From: an uncultured Lachnospiraceae bacterium
GTDB lineage: Bacteria; Bacillota; Clostridia; Lachnospirales; Lachnospiraceae
Assembly (NCBI GenBank): GCA_947174015.1
Contig: CAMWHJ010000023.1
Coordinates: forward strand, 1-43,618
Length of the DNA: 43,618 bases
Direction of reading: 5' to 3'
Positions 1 through 7,385 of this stretch are shown piece after piece. How positions within the stretch are numbered: position 1 is the stretch's first letter; every line of letters begins with the position of its first letter. A program made the translations under genes and the position numbers. The notes below the pieces were generated by a model. It was given only the letters and a program-made list of their open reading frames with translations. It was not told where the DNA came from and searched no databases.

Positions 1-54
1 TCCACTTTTTCTTACGGTCTGTGCAGTAAATGCACAGACCTACGGAACAGTTAC
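1..54. repeat. Intergenic palindromic repeat, copy 1 (right end)
   Basis: The sequence has arms GGTCTGTGCA (16-25) and TGCACAGACC (31-40) around a 5-nt loop, then TACGGAACAGTTAC (41-54). The same hairpin and end recur at 28068-28106, and variants lie at 4072-4147 and 12909-13040. The left end is outside the window. It lies downstream of the first minus-strand gene, so the hairpin may also act as its terminator. Confidence 0.8.
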
Positions 55-155
55 ATTTTTATCTCTGCATTCCCCAAATTTATAACACAAATAACAGAAT
101 ATCAAACTTACACCAGTTGTTGTGCCAATCTTTCTTATACACTTCAAATTTGGTA

Positions 156-545
156 TTATAAATACGCTATACTGATTAACAACTCTATTCCAAATATGCC
201 AATCACCAATTCACTTTTATTTACTTTTCGTATGAAGTCAAACAGTCCCATAATCATACACTGCAATATGGAGATACTCACACACAAAGCACCTGCTTTC
301 TGAGCTATCAGCCAGTATATGCAGAGCAACCCAAAGAAGCAGACCAACTCATTGGTAATTTCCATATTGATCTTTCCGTCCAGCCCCACAAGAAAAGATT
401 CCTTTTCATAAATAATATCCCAAGCAATTAAGGCATACTTATGAGAAAATGCCACAAAGGATATCCCACATAACACATACATCACTGTTTCGTTTATCAA
501 CACACCACTGATAAGCCCCAATGCGTTAATGAGCGCCAATACCAT
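156..545 (-). CDS. Small multi-pass membrane protein, unknown function
   Basis: The product is a 129-residue hydrophobic protein with about four predicted membrane helices and a short polar loop near the middle (EKESFLVGLDGKINME). An upstream ATG at 569 is in frame, but the AGGAGGTG ribosome site lies inside that extension, so the ATG at 545 (or the TTG just before it) is the better start. It follows the zinc-transport genes on the same strand with a gap of about 47 bp and could share their transcript, although nothing in the sequence links it to metal transport. I do not recognise the family. Confidence 0.6.
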   Translation of the reverse strand: MVLALINALGLISGVLINETVMYVLCGISFVAFSHKYALIAWDIIYEKESFLVGLDGKINMEITNELVCFFGLLCIYWLIAQKAGALCVSISILQCMIMGLFDFIRKVNKSELVIGIFGIELLISIAYL

Positions 546-592
546 CAAGGGAATTTCACCTCCTGCCAAAAAAGTTACTTATATGAAAAACA

Positions 593-1432
593 CTACTGCT
601 TTAAAACCACGACCGAAAAAAGGCTGAACAACAGAAACACCACAATATTCACTGCCACAATGGTGGCCCCCACCGGTGCTGCCGCCAGAATGGAGATAAG
701 CATGCCTGCCACGGCACACACCACAGCAATCACTGCCGATGCAGCCATCACCAGCCAAAAACTTTTAAACACACGCATGGCAGAAATAGGAGGGAAAATA
801 ATTAAAGCAGAAATCAGCAGAGAGCCCACCAACTTCATTGCCAATACAATAATTGCCGCAGTAATTACCGACAGCATCAAATTATAGCTGTCTGCCTTGA
901 TTCCTGTTGCCTTGGCAAAGCTTTCATCAAAGGTTACTGCAAATATTTTATGATAAAACAGCACAAACATCACCAGCACCACCACAGACATGATGATACA
1001 CAGCCATACATCCCCCAGATTCAGTGTGAGAATGGACGTGGAACCAAACAATGTGGTACACACATCTCCTGCAATGTTGGTGGATGTGGAAAACACATTT
1101 AAAAGCAGATACCCCAGTGCCAAAGCACCTACGGAAATCATGGCAAGGCTGGCATCTCCCTTAATCTTCTTATTTTGACTGCCTCGCAGCAACAGAACTG
1201 CTGCCAACACCGTAATGGGGAAAACCACCAGCATCTGGTTGGTTAGATTCAGTACTGCTGCCACTGCCATTGCCCCGAATGCCACATGGGACAAGCCGTC
1301 TCCGATAAAAGAAAAACGTTTCAGCACCAGCGTTACCCCCAGCAGGGAACAGCAAAGTGCAATCAAAACACCCACCAGCAGGGCATATTTTACAAATGGA
1401 TATTGAAAATATAAGCTTAGTCTGTCAATCAT
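593..1432 (-). CDS. znuB: Zinc/manganese ABC transporter permease
   Basis: This 279-residue integral membrane protein is of the ABC-3 (ZnuB/AdcB/MntB) family. It opens with the typical YPFVKYALLVGVLIALCCSL region and has about eight hydrophobic helices. The family hallmarks GDGLSHVAFGAMA and LVGSLLISALIIFPP are both present. It would form the membrane channel for Zn2+ or Mn2+ supplied by the lipoprotein and driven by the ATPase encoded just upstream. Its start overlaps the ATPase stop by 8 bp, indicating translational coupling. Length and motifs are normal, and I see no damage. Metal choice (Zn rather than Mn) is inferred from the His-rich binding protein and from common practice in the family. 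Confidence 0.92.
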   Translation of the reverse strand: MIDRLSLYFQYPFVKYALLVGVLIALCCSLLGVTLVLKRFSFIGDGLSHVAFGAMAVAAVLNLTNQMLVVFPITVLAAVLLLRGSQNKKIKGDASLAMISVGALALGYLLLNVFSTSTNIAGDVCTTLFGSTSILTLNLGDVWLCIIMSVVVLVMFVLFYHKIFAVTFDESFAKATGIKADSYNLMLSVITAAIIVLAMKLVGSLLISALIIFPPISAMRVFKSFWLVMAASAVIAVVCAVAGMLISILAAAPVGATIVAVNIVVFLLFSLFSVVVLKQ

Positions 1433-2156
1433 CTTCGTCCTCTCCTATTGCCTCCATCTTAACCAACTCGGTAAAGGCTTTTCCTGTGTCTGTTTTCAAA
1501 TAATCTTCTTTCGTTCCAAAAAATAATGGCTTGTGGGCAATATGTAAAATATGATCTGCATATTTACACGCTGCCGCCATATCATGGCTTACCATAATAA
1601 TGGTAATTCCTTCCTGATTCAGTTTTTGAATCAATTCATACATTTCATTGGTAATCTTAGGGTCTAAACCTGCCACCGGTTCATCCAGCAACAGCATTTT
1701 TCCCGTGGCACAAAGAGCACGGGCTAAAAGTACACGCTGCTGCTGTCCACCGGACAAATCCCGGTAACAGCGTTTCTTATAATCTAAAATCCCAAGCTTT
1801 TCCATATTCATCTCTGCCCGTTCTTTTTCTGCTTTTTTATAAAACGGACGTAATCCGGTGGTATTTAAGTTCCCTGACAGCACCACCTCCCACACAGAGG
1901 CCGGAAAGTCCCTCTGAATCTGTGTCTGTTGGGGCAGATAACCGATCTCTGTGGGCTTTAGCCGGTCTGCAAATTCAATTTCTCCCTCTAAGGGAGGACG
2001 AAGCCCCAGCAGAGTCTTAATCAAGGTGCTTTTTCCGGTGCCATTCTCACCCACAATATAGAGATAATCTCCTGCACCTACCTGAAAATTTAAATGTTTG
2101 ATAATGGTTTTTCCTTCGTATCCTAAGGATACATCCTGACACTTTAATTGTAGCAT
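1425..2156 (-). CDS. znuC: Zinc/manganese ABC transporter ATP-binding protein
   Basis: This 243-residue ABC ATPase has Walker A GENGTGKST at about residues 37-45, the signature LSGGQQQRVLLARAL and Walker B MLLLDEPVAGLD, followed by the switch histidine in MVSHDM. It energises import through the permease encoded next. An AGGGTG ribosome site precedes the ATG. It sits between znuA (41 bp upstream) and znuB (8-bp overlap), the usual gene order for this importer in Firmicutes. It would be regulated together with znuA from the operators near 3.4 kb. Confidence 0.92.
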   Translation of the reverse strand: MLQLKCQDVSLGYEGKTIIKHLNFQVGAGDYLYIVGENGTGKSTLIKTLLGLRPPLEGEIEFADRLKPTEIGYLPQQTQIQRDFPASVWEVVLSGNLNTTGLRPFYKKAEKERAEMNMEKLGILDYKKRCYRDLSGGQQQRVLLARALCATGKMLLLDEPVAGLDPKITNEMYELIQKLNQEGITIIMVSHDMAAACKYADHILHIAHKPLFFGTKEDYLKTDTGKAFTELVKMEAIGEDEDD

Positions 2157-2197
2157 TTTTCACCCTGCTTCCTGTTATTTCCTGCCGCCTTTTGTAT

Positions 2198-3238
2198 TTA
2201 CTCCAGAGCCACTGCCAACACCTCTAAATTCTTTTCCATAGCAGACAAATATGTGATTCCCTCTGCAATTTGTGCCTGACTGACAGCCTGCAGGGAATTT
2301 AACGTTTGAATCTCTGTCTTTTCCCCCACATTCTCGGCAATGGCATTGGCTATGCTTCCATCGGAGCCATCAATGGTTAAAATACATGGCAGCTTTTCAT
2401 CATGCACCTTTTCCGCCAAAAAAACAATGGTCTCAAAGCTTGCTTCTGACTCGGAAGAACATCCGGGAAATGCTGCATAATAAGTCAGACCGTAATCCGC
2501 TGTCAAATAACGGAAGGGAAAACGATCGCCAAATAGGATTGTTTTCCTTTTGGCATTTTCTGTCATATATTGGTAAGCCTTGTCTAACTCTTCTAGCTGT
2601 TTCAGATAAGCTGCTGCATTTTCTTCATATTGGCTGCTGTTTTTCTCATCAATGGTTTGCACTGCTTGGGAAATCTCTTTTACCATTGTCTGAGCGTGTT
2701 TTAAAGACAGCCATACATGCTCGTCATACTCTGCCTGCCTATGGTCATGATCCGCTTCATTGAGATCGGTTCCCTGATGAGCAGTGCCATCCTGCAATAT
2801 CTTACCCGTTTCTTCCTCCTGTTGATGTTTCTCCTCTTCCATGCCCTCTACAATTTCTTCCTCCACCATTTCATCTTTTAGAATTTCCATCATGGACAAT
2901 ACCTGTGGATTTTGCTGACTATCTGCCAACGCTTGTGCAATCCACTGTTCCGAAGTGCCGCCGTTGTAAATCAACAGATCACAACCATCTATTTTTATTA
3001 TATCCTCCACAGATGGCTGGTAATTGTGGATATCCATTCCATTATCTGCTATCAGGGTCAGAGAAATGTCCTTATTATTTTCACCGATAATCTGCCTTGT
3101 CCAGTCATATTCCGGAAAGGAAGCACATACAATTTCTATTTTCTCCTGTGTTTTCTGTGGTCGTGCCCCATTGCCGCAGCCGGTTAAGCCCAGCACTGCC
3201 GCTGCTGCCAAAAGTATTATTTTCTTCCCTGCTCTCAT
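2198..3238 (-). CDS. znuA: Zinc/manganese-binding lipoprotein of the ABC importer
   Basis: This 346-residue cluster A-I metal-binding protein is a lipoprotein: the N-terminus has a charged MRAGKK, a hydrophobic stretch and lipobox LTGC with Cys21. The fold signatures are DIHNYQPSVEDI with a metal-ligand His, the EHVWLSLKHA motif and a late DGSDGS. Between them lies an acidic, His-containing loop (residues about 125-170, ending DHDHRQAEYDEH), which in ZnuA/AdcA proteins is a zinc-collecting loop and favours Zn over Mn. It captures metal outside the membrane and passes it to ZnuB. It is the first gene of the operon, with two inverted-repeat operators 150-220 bp upstream. Confidence 0.93.
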   Translation of the reverse strand: MRAGKKIILLAAAAVLGLTGCGNGARPQKTQEKIEIVCASFPEYDWTRQIIGENNKDISLTLIADNGMDIHNYQPSVEDIIKIDGCDLLIYNGGTSEQWIAQALADSQQNPQVLSMMEILKDEMVEEEIVEGMEEEKHQQEEETGKILQDGTAHQGTDLNEADHDHRQAEYDEHVWLSLKHAQTMVKEISQAVQTIDEKNSSQYEENAAAYLKQLEELDKAYQYMTENAKRKTILFGDRFPFRYLTADYGLTYYAAFPGCSSESEASFETIVFLAEKVHDEKLPCILTIDGSDGSIANAIAENVGEKTEIQTLNSLQAVSQAQIAEGITYLSAMEKNLEVLAVALE

Positions 3239-3385
3239 GGTTGGAAGCTCCTTTCAATCTTTGTTTTTAACTCTTCCGTACACTGTTTTAAAAAAAATTC
3301 GAAATTTTTCCTATGAAAGAGTCTTATAGATTGTTTTCTATAATCAACTATTCTATACTTTAAAATTGGTAACTAATCATCTAAT

Positions 3386-3402
3386 ATGCAACTTATTTGC
3401 AT
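3386..3402. promoter_or_regulatory. Candidate metal-repressor operator 1 upstream of znuA
   Basis: ATGCAA-CTTAT-TTGCAT is a perfect 6-bp inverted repeat with a 5-nt spacer, 150 bp upstream of znuA in a very AT-rich region. A near-identical palindrome lies about 55 bp further upstream. Two helically phased sites before a zinc importer suggest a Zur-like repressor, and the Fur-family gene at 15.3 kb is a candidate. The assignment is inferred from position only; the classic Bacillus Zur consensus is different. Confidence 0.6.
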
Positions 3403-3439
3403 TTTAATTATATCCCTTTCTTTGGAAAAGTCAACCCAA

Positions 3440-3457
3440 TTTGCAAATAAATTGCAT
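3440..3457. promoter_or_regulatory. Candidate metal-repressor operator 2 upstream of znuA
   Basis: TGCAA-ATAAA-TTGCA (3442-3456) repeats the operator 1 pattern. Read on the minus strand it matches operator 1 as TGCAA-Y-TTATTTGCA. Centre-to-centre distance is about 55 bp, close to five helical turns. The rest of the 464-bp gap 3239-3702 holds no gene that I can see; it contains only AT-rich promoter-like DNA and the hairpin at 3552. Confidence 0.6.
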
Positions 3458-3551
3458 TTTTGTTCGTGCCGCAACTGGACGGGGTACAATTTTTCAAAGG
3501 CGAAAACCAAATGACAGGCAATTCTGATTCTGCTTTAATTACATAAAAAAC

Positions 3552-3599
3552 AGAGCCATAAAAGTATTTGCACTTTTACAACTCTATTTTTATTTTTTA
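3552..3599 (-). terminator. Hairpin terminator after the MIF-like gene
   Basis: A stem is formed by AGAG..TAAAAGT and ACTTTTA..CTCT around ATTTGC. It is flanked by A6 on the left (a U run for the minus strand) and T-rich DNA on the right, so it could work in both directions. It lies about 100 bp past the stop of the 3703-4044 gene. Confidence 0.55.
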
Positions 3600-3702
3600 G
3601 TATTGCTCCAACCGGGAATGCCGCATTCCTTTCATATCCGTAAATGCACATTTCTGTATTGGTTCATCACTGTTTTTCTTCTTCCGGCTCCACTGTCTTA
3701 TT

Positions 3703-4044
3703 TTAGAAATTGCTTCCGTTCCAGCCCCAGTCCTTCACCCCTTGATAGGTAACATAGACTGCATCTCCCGGAATCCCCAATTCCTTTTCAAACAAACTGC
3801 AGATTTCTGATGTCATCTGATTATATGCATCCGAAGAGGCATTTCCAAAAAGACTTACTGCCACATAAGCTCCCTTGTCGAGCTTCTTGCCTCCCATATA
3901 CAAATCATACTTGTCCTCAAAGCCCACCATCAGAAAGCTTTCCGGTTTGCTCAATATAGATACTGCTTTTCCAAGCCGGCTTTTTAGCACCTCTCTTTTC
4001 TCCGGTGTAACTTCCACTGTAATTTTTGAATCGATAAATGGCAT
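3703..4044 (-). CDS. MIF-like tautomerase
   Basis: This 113-residue protein belongs to the macrophage migration inhibitory factor / phenylpyruvate tautomerase family. Length is typical (about 115). It begins MPF, giving the N-terminal Pro2 that is the catalytic base after Met removal, has a KPESFLMVGFED strand and ends with VKDWGWNGSNF, close to the conserved C-terminus of bacterial and eukaryotic MIF proteins. The expected form is a cytosolic trimer with keto-enol tautomerase activity; the physiological substrate in bacteria is not known. No operon partner is visible: the next same-strand gene upstream is a gene fragment beyond a repeat element. Confidence 0.88.
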   Translation of the reverse strand: MPFIDSKITVEVTPEKREVLKSRLGKAVSILSKPESFLMVGFEDKYDLYMGGKKLDKGAYVAVSLFGNASSDAYNQMTSEICSLFEKELGIPGDAVYVTYQGVKDWGWNGSNF

Positions 4045-4071
4045 ATTTTCTTTTCCTTTCTTTCTATTTTT

Positions 4072-4147
4072 GTAACTATTCAGTACCTGTTATATCCGCT
4101 TTTTCTTACGGTCTGTGCATTTACTGCACTGACTTATGGAATAGTTC
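4072..4147. repeat. Intergenic palindromic repeat, copy 2
   Basis: The left end GTAACTATTCAGTA (4072-4085) is the reverse complement, with a few changes, of the right end TATGGAATAGTTC (4135-4147). The inner hairpin reads GTGCATTTACTGCAC, the exact reverse complement of the GTGCAGTAAATGCAC core of the other copies, so the core is inverted here. The copy lies between the MIF-like gene and a VOC-protein fragment and ends 19 bp from the fragment's premature stop. Confidence 0.75.
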
Positions 4148-4165
4148 TCTTTATCATACAATTTT

Positions 4166-4462
4166 TCACTCTATAAGTAAAGCTGCAATTCCTAATTCTT
4201 TTATCCTATTGTATTCTGCCTTTAAATCCTCAACTCCTAAGTTAATAAATACCTTATGTGTATTTATACTATTCGCAATTTCGCTTTGATTATTGTATAT
4301 CTCCCAATACTCGCCTTTGGTCACTACCTGACTAGGGTTTTCACTATCATAATAACCATTCATGAGGCAGAGATTAAGTCCTTTGTTATTAAATATGGAG
4401 AAACGCTTTCCGTTTACGGCACTTACTCTCATATCAAAGATTTTCTCATAAAATGAAACCGA
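4166..4462 (-). pseudogene. Glyoxalase/VOC-family protein, truncated at both ends
   Basis: The reading frame can be followed upstream of the first ATG (4432) as VSFYEKIFDMRVSAVNGKRF, a typical VOC (glyoxalase/bleomycin resistance) opening that follows the first strand. It continues through NLCLMNGYYDSENPSQ, THKVFINLGVEDLKAEYNRI and stops at LGIAALLIE. Full-length relatives run to about 125-130 residues; here roughly the first 15-20 and last 25 are missing. The 3' loss is next to the repeat at 4072-4147. What remains lacks the final strand, so it is probably not functional. Confidence 0.65.
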
Positions 4463-4466
4463 TTAA

Positions 4467-4601
4467 TTAATTTGTTCTTGGCGTGTTATAGTAAAACAGT
4501 TTTTCCTCCGTTGTCATGTGCTTTGTCACTTCATAATTACGCTTACGAATCTCGTGTATATCCTCAACTGTAAAATCTGGGCTTAAAATCGGCTTCTCCA
4601 T
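4467..4601 (-). CDS. Small protein with MEKPILSPDF start, paralogue 2
   Basis: This 44-residue polar protein begins MEKPILSPDFTVEDIHEIRK and continues with RNYEVTKHMTTEEKLFYYNT. It is clearly homologous to the 57-residue product encoded immediately upstream; its C-terminus is shorter and diverged. The start codon lies 2 bp after the neighbour's stop, so the two are translationally coupled. Proteins of this type are short, charged and helical, which suits an antitoxin or a regulator, but I cannot name the family and no toxin partner is obvious. Confidence 0.6.
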   Translation of the reverse strand: MEKPILSPDFTVEDIHEIRKRNYEVTKHMTTEEKLFYYNTPRTN

Positions 4602-4603
4602 GT

Positions 4604-4777
4604 CTACACTTCCTGAAGCCTTGCTTCCTCAATCTCACACTGAAATGCGTGTCCTGCTATATTGTAGTAATCCATTCTTTCCTGTTCCGTCATATTTTTA
4701 GTCATTTCGTAGTTATACTCACGCAGTTTATGGATATCCTCAATCGTAAAATCCGGGCTTAAAATTGGTTTCTCCAT
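4604..4777 (-). CDS. Small protein with MEKPILSPDF start, paralogue 1
   Basis: This 57-residue protein begins MEKPILSPDFTIEDIHKLRE, continues with YNYEMTKNMTEQERMDYYNI and ends with an acidic helix (FQCEIEEARLQEV). GAAAGTGAGG serves as ribosome site 7 bp before ATG. It is the longer and probably complete member of a tandem pair with the gene at 4467-4601. Codons 1-36 of the two match closely, so an intragenic duplication is likely. Function unknown; the DUF-like pattern resembles small antitoxin-type proteins, which is only an impression. Confidence 0.65.
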   Translation of the reverse strand: MEKPILSPDFTIEDIHKLREYNYEMTKNMTEQERMDYYNIAGHAFQCEIEEARLQEV

Positions 4778-4779
4778 AT

Positions 4780-4896
4780 TCATTCCTCACTTTCCAACAA
4801 TACTGACGGACTCCAAATCTCAATCGGCTTATAACCTTGCAGATTTGTGATTGACCTCACGCCACGGATCATCTTTATATTTACAATATGGATCAT
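4780..4896 (-). CDS. Possible 38-residue ORF before the small-gene pair
   Basis: The frame encodes MIHIVNIKMIRGVRS.. ending YKPIEIWSPSVLLESEE; its stop TGA is just 2 bp before the start of the 57-residue gene. There is no convincing ribosome site, and the 5' part overlaps the opposite-strand gene at 4888-5085. The C-terminal half reads like real protein and may be the tail of a gene truncated by the neighbouring insertion. Confidence 0.3.
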   Translation of the reverse strand: MIHIVNIKMIRGVRSITNLQGYKPIEIWSPSVLLESEE

Positions 4897-5085
4897 AACA
4901 GCATTGACATTACTACCTTTGACGGTTACATACTACGGATTGATTGTAGCAAAACAGCGGAAGGCTTAAAAACAACAGCGTGGACAGACTATGTACTAAA
5001 TACTATGGCAATAGACAATCCGCTTGAGTATGCAAAGCTTTATCTGAATAATGAAATGCAGATATTCATAGATACTGAAGATTAA
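4888..5085 (+). CDS. DUF6061-like small protein, probably 5'-truncated
   Basis: This 65-residue frame contains TTFDGYILRIDC and NPLEYAKLYLNNEMQIFIDT, matching the layout of DUF6061 proteins (a short hairpin, an IDC strand, then a PLEYA-L-L-G/N helix). The frame is open back to 4855 (reading ..LYIYN before the ATG) without a ribosome site, so the normal N-terminus seems to be lost. Its stop codon TAA (5083-5085) overlaps the stop of the convergent ATPase gene (5082-5084) by two bases. No function is known for the family. Confidence 0.45.
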   Translation: MDHNSIDITTFDGYILRIDCSKTAEGLKTTAWTDYVLNTMAIDNPLEYAKLYLNNEMQIFIDTED

Positions 5086-6692
5086 CCTGAAATGTACTCA
5101 ATAACCGCTGCCATAACATCATTATAAATTTGTCTTGATCTTACCGGACCTATATAATGTATTTTCTTCAATTCACTCTCATCCTTCTCAAATATATCTT
5201 TTATCAAGCTTATACCAGCATCATTAAGTCTTTTTAACAATTTAGGTGAAATATCCAACTCATCCACCTTTTTATTAAGAATACTGTCCAAAAATCCCAT
5301 TTTATCAATTTCTTCATCTACTATAACCAAATTTTCCATTCCTTCATATGCAGTTGAATTTTCACCGTAATTGGGGAATTTTTTTTGAGAGATATTATCC
5401 ATAATATTCTTACATACAGAAGCAAAATTAGATGTAGTTGTTACTAACAACACAATCCCAAAGTTTAATTGATATCTATCATAAAAATCATATCTAAACT
5501 TAGTAGCTTCTACATCAAGAGTTACAATTCCAGAATACTCCAGAATTTTTATAGCTTGCTTTATTACTTCTGGCGATTTTCTCGAAATTGCAAAATATGC
5601 CGTAGTTTTTTCACTTGTCTCTTCTGTTTTGACATTAATTTTAGCAATATCTGCTGATACCACATTTTCAATAAATTTTCTCGACCATTCGATCATATTT
5701 CTATGACCTCTATAACGTTCTTCTAATTTCGTATGTTCAGTCCAAATTGTTGCTCTATAAAACTCTTTGATAACATCATTTACCACAGAGGCTTTAAGCG
5801 AAGTACCTTTTTCTAATATTACATTAAGACTTTTTAATAAAAATCTAGGATTTCCACTCGAACAATAAATTATTGTATTTAAAAGTTCTCCATTTTCTAT
5901 CATTTTATTATACTCTGCTGGATAATTATTCTTAACAATTTCTCTCATTTTTTCTATATAATCACAAGCTAATATACTTCTTTCTACTTTTTTAGTTGTA
6001 GCATCATGAAATTGTTGAAAAGTACCATAAGAGACCAATCCAGGATATACAGCAGCTTTGCAAATGATAATTGGAGAACGCAATGCTCTAAATAAATCAA
6101 AAAACTCTCTTTGTTGCACTGGCGCAAATATCTGACATGCCTCATCAAACATTATAATCAGTTTTTTTATATTAAATTCTTCACATAACTCTTTTACGAA
6201 TTCTCGAAAATAATCTATATTTTTCACTATATTTTCATCATCAATTTGCACACCACCCTCATCTTCCTCATCTAAATTAGATACATTTTCTATGTAATTT
6301 TCAAGCTTCACAACGATGGGATTCATATCCTTGTTTACAATCGGCTTAAAGATGCTCCCATTAACAATGATTCCCTGCTCTTTAAGCTTAACTTTTAAGG
6401 ATATTAATATTTTACTAACCATAAGTTTTGATATATTTGTACTTTCACATATTGAACTAGTTGCAAAACTTGTATATACTGGCAAAATTCTTTTTACAGC
6501 AAATTCATCTGTCAACTCCGATTCTGCCTTTTTCATCAACATTGTCTTACCAGTACCTCTACTTCCAATCAAAAGCAACGGCTGATTAGATTTTAATGCT
6601 TCAATATTTTCTCGATCTACAACTGTATCTACATACAATCTATTTACCTCGTCTATGGTCAAATCCTCAGTTCTTATCAATGCTTCACTCAT
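5082..6692 (-). CDS. AAA ATPase (ORC/CDC6-like) with C-terminal HhH, R-M operon
   Basis: The product has 536 residues from the ATG at 6692, chosen because GGAGGGG lies 8 bp before it and it overlaps the preceding stop as TAATG; an in-frame start at 6731 would overlap more deeply. Walker A is GSRGTGKT at about residues 43-50 and Walker B KLIIMFDEAC at about 178-187. A winged-helix-like middle follows, and the last 65 residues form a helix-hairpin-helix (LLKRLNDAGISLIKDIF, then LKKIHYIGPVRSRQI), a DNA-binding module. The layout resembles ORC/CDC6-type AAA ATPases seen in defence islands. It is the last gene of the methyltransferase-endonuclease operon. A role in DNA-dependent control or in defence is inference. 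Confidence 0.75.
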   Translation of the reverse strand: MSEALIRTEDLTIDEVNRLYVDTVVDRENIEALKSNQPLLLIGSRGTGKTMLMKKAESELTDEFAVKRILPVYTSFATSSICESTNISKLMVSKILISLKVKLKEQGIIVNGSIFKPIVNKDMNPIVVKLENYIENVSNLDEEDEGGVQIDDENIVKNIDYFREFVKELCEEFNIKKLIIMFDEACQIFAPVQQREFFDLFRALRSPIIICKAAVYPGLVSYGTFQQFHDATTKKVERSILACDYIEKMREIVKNNYPAEYNKMIENGELLNTIIYCSSGNPRFLLKSLNVILEKGTSLKASVVNDVIKEFYRATIWTEHTKLEERYRGHRNMIEWSRKFIENVVSADIAKINVKTEETSEKTTAYFAISRKSPEVIKQAIKILEYSGIVTLDVEATKFRYDFYDRYQLNFGIVLLVTTTSNFASVCKNIMDNISQKKFPNYGENSTAYEGMENLVIVDEEIDKMGFLDSILNKKVDELDISPKLLKRLNDAGISLIKDIFEKDESELKKIHYIGPVRSRQIYNDVMAAVIEYISG

Positions 6693-7381
6693 TATAATTC
6701 CCCTCCGTATCTTTTTATTATTGGATTCCATATACCAATTTTGTCATCTGCTAAAGTTCTTAAATTACATTCTTCACCAAACCTAATGAACAAAAGTAAT
6801 ATTAATATATCAATAACACCATTTGCTTGCTCGAAGTATTCTTTAACAGCCTCTGCAGCATACTCTATTTTCATTTCATTAATACTCTGCATATATTCGT
6901 ATTTTCCATGCACATACTCTGAACACTCATGATAGTGCTTTCTAATTGTTTCTCGCAATTCATCAATTTTCAAATTTCCCGAAATAAACAAGTTCAAATA
7001 TTTTTGACTTATTATACTATTATCAGAATCAAAAAGCTTTGACCAAGTCATATCCATTCTATTATTCTTCCATAATAAAAATTCATAATTCCTATCATGG
7101 TAATAAATAAAGCTTAAAGATAATTCCATTGCACTTCTAAGACACATCATAGAATTTCTGTAAAACGATTGCGACATAAAAACAATACTATTAAGCACAT
7201 CATTTTCCACCTCATTCAACACCTCTAAACAACTACTTTTTATAGCACTTCCAAGTTGTTGAACAAGTTCCATTTTAAGCAATAACTTACCCGTTTCCAC
7301 ATTATGCTTTTCAATTGTTTCATTTACATTTTTATCAATTACTTCATTTATATCTTCAAATACCTTTTTAAGTTCCTTCAT
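6692..7381 (-). CDS. All-helical protein, possibly HEPN-like, R-M operon
   Basis: This 229-residue protein has no signal peptide or membrane segment. The ATG at 7381 is preferred: AGGAG stands 10 bp upstream, and it leaves a 4-bp gap after the endonuclease stop; another in-frame start at 7402 would lie inside the endonuclease gene. It is almost entirely helical, opening with a long charged helix, then CLRSAMELSLSFIYYH and, after a gap, LRETIRKHYHECSEYVHG. An Arg-containing helix followed by a Ser-Glu-Tyr-Val-His-Gly helix recalls several HEPN families, but the strict R-x4-6-H motif is not clear. Its stop overlaps the ATPase start. Function unknown; co-expression points to a joint job with the ATPase. 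Confidence 0.65.
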   Translation of the reverse strand: MKELKKVFEDINEVIDKNVNETIEKHNVETGKLLLKMELVQQLGSAIKSSCLEVLNEVENDVLNSIVFMSQSFYRNSMMCLRSAMELSLSFIYYHDRNYEFLLWKNNRMDMTWSKLFDSDNSIISQKYLNLFISGNLKIDELRETIRKHYHECSEYVHGKYEYMQSINEMKIEYAAEAVKEYFEQANGVIDILILLLFIRFGEECNLRTLADDKIGIWNPIIKRYGGEL

Positions 7382-7385
7382 CTTA

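Noticed and set aside
4888-5085. The DUF6061-like protein as a toxin partner of the opposite small genes
   Set aside because: It is on the other strand, lacks a start signal and seems truncated; no toxin motif.
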